From Alphaproteobacteria bacterium (GTDB lineage: Bacteria > Pseudomonadota > Alphaproteobacteria > Sphingomonadales > Kordiimonadaceae): 39,013 nt of DNA. The notes beneath the pieces were generated by a model that saw nothing but the letters and a program-made list of their open reading frames with translations, had not been told where the DNA came from and searched no databases. The stretch lies in the NCBI GenBank assembly GCA_021774695.1, contig JAJFIU010000099.1, positions 1-39,013 on the forward strand, read 5' to 3'. Below, in pieces: positions 36,703 to 39,013 of the stretch (the first letter of the stretch is position 1; every line of letters begins with the position of its first letter). Made by a program: the position numbers and the translations under genes.

Positions 36703-37155
36703 TTAACCTGCCTCTGCCTCCGCCTCAACTTCATGCTTCAGATGCACCCGGTCCCGGGCGGTAACACCCAGCAGGCCCGATACTTTTGCCAAAACATTGG
36801 ACTCGAAATTGTCTAAATGGTTATCAGCGAAGGCAACGCGCCACAACAGCCGCACAATCTCCTGCCTGCCCTCCTGGTCCAGCTCGTTAGTGATCGCTTT
36901 GGTAAACTTATACAAGCAAGTGGCCTCCTGTTGCTGCTCTTCGGCATCACCCAAAATCTGTTCGGCGTCTGCACGCTCTATGCCGAAATGATCAATCATA
37001 CAGGCCAATAGCTGCGCCCGTTCCCTTGCGCTGAAATCGCCGTCTGCGTGCGACACATAAACCAACAGGGCGGCAGTCGCCAGATGCAGATCGTTTTGTG
37101 TTTTCTCTTGTGGTTGTGGCGTTAGGCCCAACAATTTGGTTACTTTATCAAACAT
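36703..37155 (-). CDS. TerB-family (tellurite-resistance-type) protein
   Basis: This 150-residue, mostly helical cytoplasmic protein resembles the TerB/DjlA N-terminal domain fold. It shows the two related acidic segments VYVSHADGDFSARER (about 33-47) and VAFADNHLDNFESN (about 107-120), where the Asp residues may bind a metal. TerB proteins are linked to envelope stress and, in ter operons, to tellurite resistance; no other ter gene is present, so a resistance role should not be assumed. The C-terminal tail is acidic (HEVEAEAEAG). Confidence 0.75.
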   Translation of the reverse strand: MFDKVTKLLGLTPQPQEKTQNDLHLATAALLVYVSHADGDFSARERAQLLACMIDHFGIERADAEQILGDAEEQQQEATCLYKFTKAITNELDQEGRQEIVRLLWRVAFADNHLDNFESNVLAKVSGLLGVTARDRVHLKHEVEAEAEAG

Positions 37156-37268
37156 ATGTCACTCACTGTAAAATCTCGTTCAGTTAACAACCCTATCATA
37201 CGGATTAAATTACGAAAGCACGCTGCGGCCACAGGTTTTCCCGGCGCGATAAAGCCGTCCAACTGAAA

Positions 37269-38384
37269 TCACCGTTGGAAGTATATGATGTTTTGCGCCG
37301 CCGAATTTCCGGTAATAATATCTATCTTGCCGTCACCGTTCATATCACCGGCGGCCACCGCATATGTTCGCGCACCCGCTGGCCCAAAGGTAGAATCCAG
37401 GGTAAACCCGCCTTTTCCGTCGTTTAGATGCACTTCGTTGCTGCCGGGCGCATTGGCAGCGATGATATCGATGTCACCGTCACCGTCCAGGTCTCGGGCA
37501 ATGACAGCGTAGGTGCGCGAACTTTCACTGCCAAAATCCGTTGCCGCCTCAAATTTGCCGTTGCCCTTGTTCAGGAAAACAGTGTTACGGCTACCAATAT
37601 TAGCCACAATAATATCTGGCCGCACATCACTGTTCATATCAGCCACCGCAACCCCGCGCGTGTCGCCTCCGGCCGGGCCGTAGGGCACTGACTGCCCGAA
37701 GCGCATACCGTCGCCGAGCAATATTACATTTTGCTGGCCGTCCCGGTTCGCAAGCACCAAATCAACGTGCCCGTCACCGTTCATATCCGCCGCAGCCACA
37801 GCCAGCGTGCTGTCGTCCAAAGCACCGAACGTTGTGGGCGCACCCAATTTGCCGGTGCCGTCGTTTAAAAAGATATGGTTTGCGGACCCGCGGCAAACTT
37901 CCAGAACATCGGGGTCGCCGTCATTGTCCAAATCAAGAACATGAATGCTGCGCGTATTGGATTTTTCGCTACCAAATGACCGGCCCGGTGAAAACCCGCC
38001 TTTACCGTCGTTGATAAATATCTGATTGGCAAGCAAGTCGGCAGCCGCCACCACATCAAGGTCGCCGTCCCCATCCATATCAGCAAATGCTATTGAATAG
38101 TTGGTTGTTTGGGTGCTGCCCAGCTGCGTTCGCGAGGACAGCCGCCTGCCGCTGTTCAAATAAACGAAACTAGGCTGGGTCCAATGGCGCCCGTTATTTT
38201 CTACCAAATCCAAATCGCCGTCACCGTCCAAATCACCAACGGCTAACCCCGCGGTTAAGAAGCTGTCTCCAGCAAGCGGGTAGGAACTTCGGTCGCTGTA
38301 AAGTGGCTCGTCGGCACCCGCGGCATTCAAGCTGCTCGCAGTCAGCAGGCATGAAATTATGGTGGTTTTTATTGAGAAATTCAT
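37269..38384 (-). CDS. Exported FG-GAP/VCBS repeat protein, predicted seven-bladed beta-propeller
   Basis: This 371-residue protein has a signal peptide (MNFSIKTTIISCLLTASS, likely cleavage near A22-A24). The rest is seven repeats, each with a calcium-loop motif of the form DxDxDGDxD, starting at residues 51, 102, 151, 200, 249, 298 and 347. The pitch is 51 and then exactly 49 residues. Loop five (DMNSDVRPD) has lost two loop glycines and one acidic residue. Seven repeats are enough to close a propeller of the integrin-alpha or VCBS type. No catalytic domain is fused, so a binding or surface role is likely. AAGGATT precedes ATG 38384. The partner is unknown. Confidence 0.88.
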   Translation of the reverse strand: MNFSIKTTIISCLLTASSLNAAGADEPLYSDRSSYPLAGDSFLTAGLAVGDLDGDGDLDLVENNGRHWTQPSFVYLNSGRRLSSRTQLGSTQTTNYSIAFADMDGDGDLDVVAAADLLANQIFINDGKGGFSPGRSFGSEKSNTRSIHVLDLDNDGDPDVLEVCRGSANHIFLNDGTGKLGAPTTFGALDDSTLAVAAADMNGDGHVDLVLANRDGQQNVILLGDGMRFGQSVPYGPAGGDTRGVAVADMNSDVRPDIIVANIGSRNTVFLNKGNGKFEAATDFGSESSRTYAVIARDLDGDGDIDIIAANAPGSNEVHLNDGKGGFTLDSTFGPAGARTYAVAAGDMNGDGKIDIITGNSAAQNIIYFQR

Positions 38385-38460
38385 TTCAATCCTTATCGCT
38401 GTGGAGGGCGAACGCTATTAATATGTCATGCATATTTCAACCCAAATTCGCAGACCCGGA

Positions 38461-39013
38461 CTAAAGATTAGGCCCAACACTGAGGGCTAACAGCCGGGAA
38501 ATATGGGCGAACGGCCTGCCGCTATCAGCCGACCATTGGCTGAAAGCAGCCTGCACCTTGGCCTGTGCACCTTTGCCGGTGGGGGCTTTGTCAACTACGC
38601 CTTCGCGCACCAATGCCGCCACCACATCGCGGCCCATCACCCAGCCATCTTTGCCGAGAAAGCGCAGAAAATACTGAGCGGTTGAGCCACCCAATCTGCT
38701 GCCGCGTTTGTGAAGCATGGCCAGAAGTCCGACAAAATCATCCATTGGCCAATCGGCGATGCAGGCCGCAGCCGAACCATATTCATCTTCCAGGTCACAC
38801 AGCATGATCCCATTGTCGCGCACGGTCTGAATTTTAATGCCGTTCCTGACAATGCGCGTGTCTTTCAAGAAGCCGTCCAAATCATCGTCGGACATAAATT
38901 TCCAGCGCACCGGCACAAAGCCTTCAAACGCCTCCTCAAAGCCCGGCCACTTTTTCTCGATAACCTTCCAGCTAAATCCTGCCTGAAAAAACGCCTTGGT
39001 CATACCGGCCAGA
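38461..39013 (-). CDS. 3-methyladenine DNA glycosylase I-like protein (partial)
   Basis: This resembles the Tag (HhH-GPD) family that removes 3-methyladenine from DNA. The visible 180-odd residues carry FFQAGFSWKVIEKKWPGFEE, then TRIVRNGIKIQTVRDN and the C-terminal GGSTAQYFLRFLGKDGW, all like Tag. The frame is open to the right edge (codons before ATG 39003 continue with LAG), so the true start is outside the window. The C-terminus ends without the His/Cys zinc ligands of E. coli Tag, so it may be a divergent paralogue. It lies 76 bp from the propeller gene on the same strand. Confidence 0.75.
   Translation of the reverse strand, partial: LAGMTKAFFQAGFSWKVIEKKWPGFEEAFEGFVPVRWKFMSDDDLDGFLKDTRIVRNGIKIQTVRDNGIMLCDLEDEYGSAAACIADWPMDDFVGLLAMLHKRGSRLGGSTAQYFLRFLGKDGWVMGRDVVAALVREGVVDKAPTGKGAQAKVQAAFSQWSADSGRPFAHISRLLALSVGPNL

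Noticed and set aside
36703-37155. Tellurite resistance locus
   Set aside because: Only a single TerB-like gene is present, with no terC, terD or terE genes, so a resistance island is not supported.
1-39013. CRISPR arrays, tRNA or rRNA genes, IS elements, prophage or toxin-antitoxin genes
   Set aside because: None was seen on either strand; the intergenic gaps are mostly short and lack the expected repeats, cloverleaf patterns or recombinase genes.

Overview
The window is chromosomal DNA from an alphaproteobacterium. The main evidence is gene order. The block trpF-trpB-trpA-accD-folC ... trxA-addA-addB-tsaE-divL-metK-ahcY-ptsH-ptsM-rapZ-hprK-chvG-chvI-pckA is a conserved alphaproteobacterial chromosome segment, best known from Rhizobiales. 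AddAB (not RecBCD), a short HprK, a DivL-type kinase and ChvG/ChvI all fit. I cannot name the order or genus from sequence alone. No rRNA, tRNA, CRISPR array, IS element, integrase or phage gene was seen.

Layout. (1) 1-4.85 kb, + strand: a fatty-acid beta-oxidation operon (fadE-like acyl-CoA dehydrogenase, cut by the window edge, then thiolase and the two-domain FadB), closed by a clear terminator. (2) 4.9-10.2 kb, + strand: accessory genes. These are an AT-richer alpha/beta hydrolase overlapping an AhpD-like gene, a solo B3/B4 tRNA-binding-domain protein, an exported M1-peptidase-like protein with no visible zinc motif, a dienoyl-CoA isomerase with all three catalytic acids, and a membrane protein joining a TolB-like domain to a TM2 domain. 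(3) 10.2-15.3 kb, + strand: trpF, trpB, trpA, accD and folC, for tryptophan, malonyl-CoA and folate synthesis. (4) 15.4-17.2 kb, - strand: a two-gene unit (SDR protein and DsbA-family isomerase) placed between folC and trxA, then trxA. (5) 17.3-26.7 kb, - strand: divL-tsaE-addB-addA, tightly packed. (6) 26.9-29.4 kb, - strand: ahcY-metK, the SAM/SAH cycle pair, with a strong terminator after metK. (7) 29.5-34.0 kb, - strand: chvI-chvG-hprK-rapZ-ptsM-ptsH, a two-component system joined to a regulatory, non-transporting PTS branch. (8) 34.5-36.1 kb, + strand: pckA, divergent from chvI across about 515 bp. (9) 36.2-39 kb: a small membrane protein, a TerB-like protein, an exported seven-repeat FG-GAP/VCBS protein, and a partial 3-methyladenine DNA glycosylase-like gene cut by the right edge.

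How the genes work together. ChvG/ChvI plus HprK-HPr-EIIA(Man) form an envelope and nutrient sensing module beside pckA, the entry to gluconeogenesis. The beta-oxidation genes at the left supply acetyl-CoA, which would require gluconeogenesis for growth on fatty acids. DivL is the alphaproteobacterial cell-cycle pseudokinase. Its Tyr-for-His phosphoacceptor site and eroded ATP-binding boxes are visible here, and a TTAA-N7-TTAA element (the CtrA-box pattern) lies in the trxA-addA gap.

Most of the window is conserved housekeeping sequence and I do not see a convincing new multi-gene system. The items most worth a second look are the TolB-TM2 fusion, the M1-like pseudo-peptidase, the exactly periodic seven-bladed propeller protein, the DivL degeneracy, and the missing amgK-murU pair between tsaE and addB.
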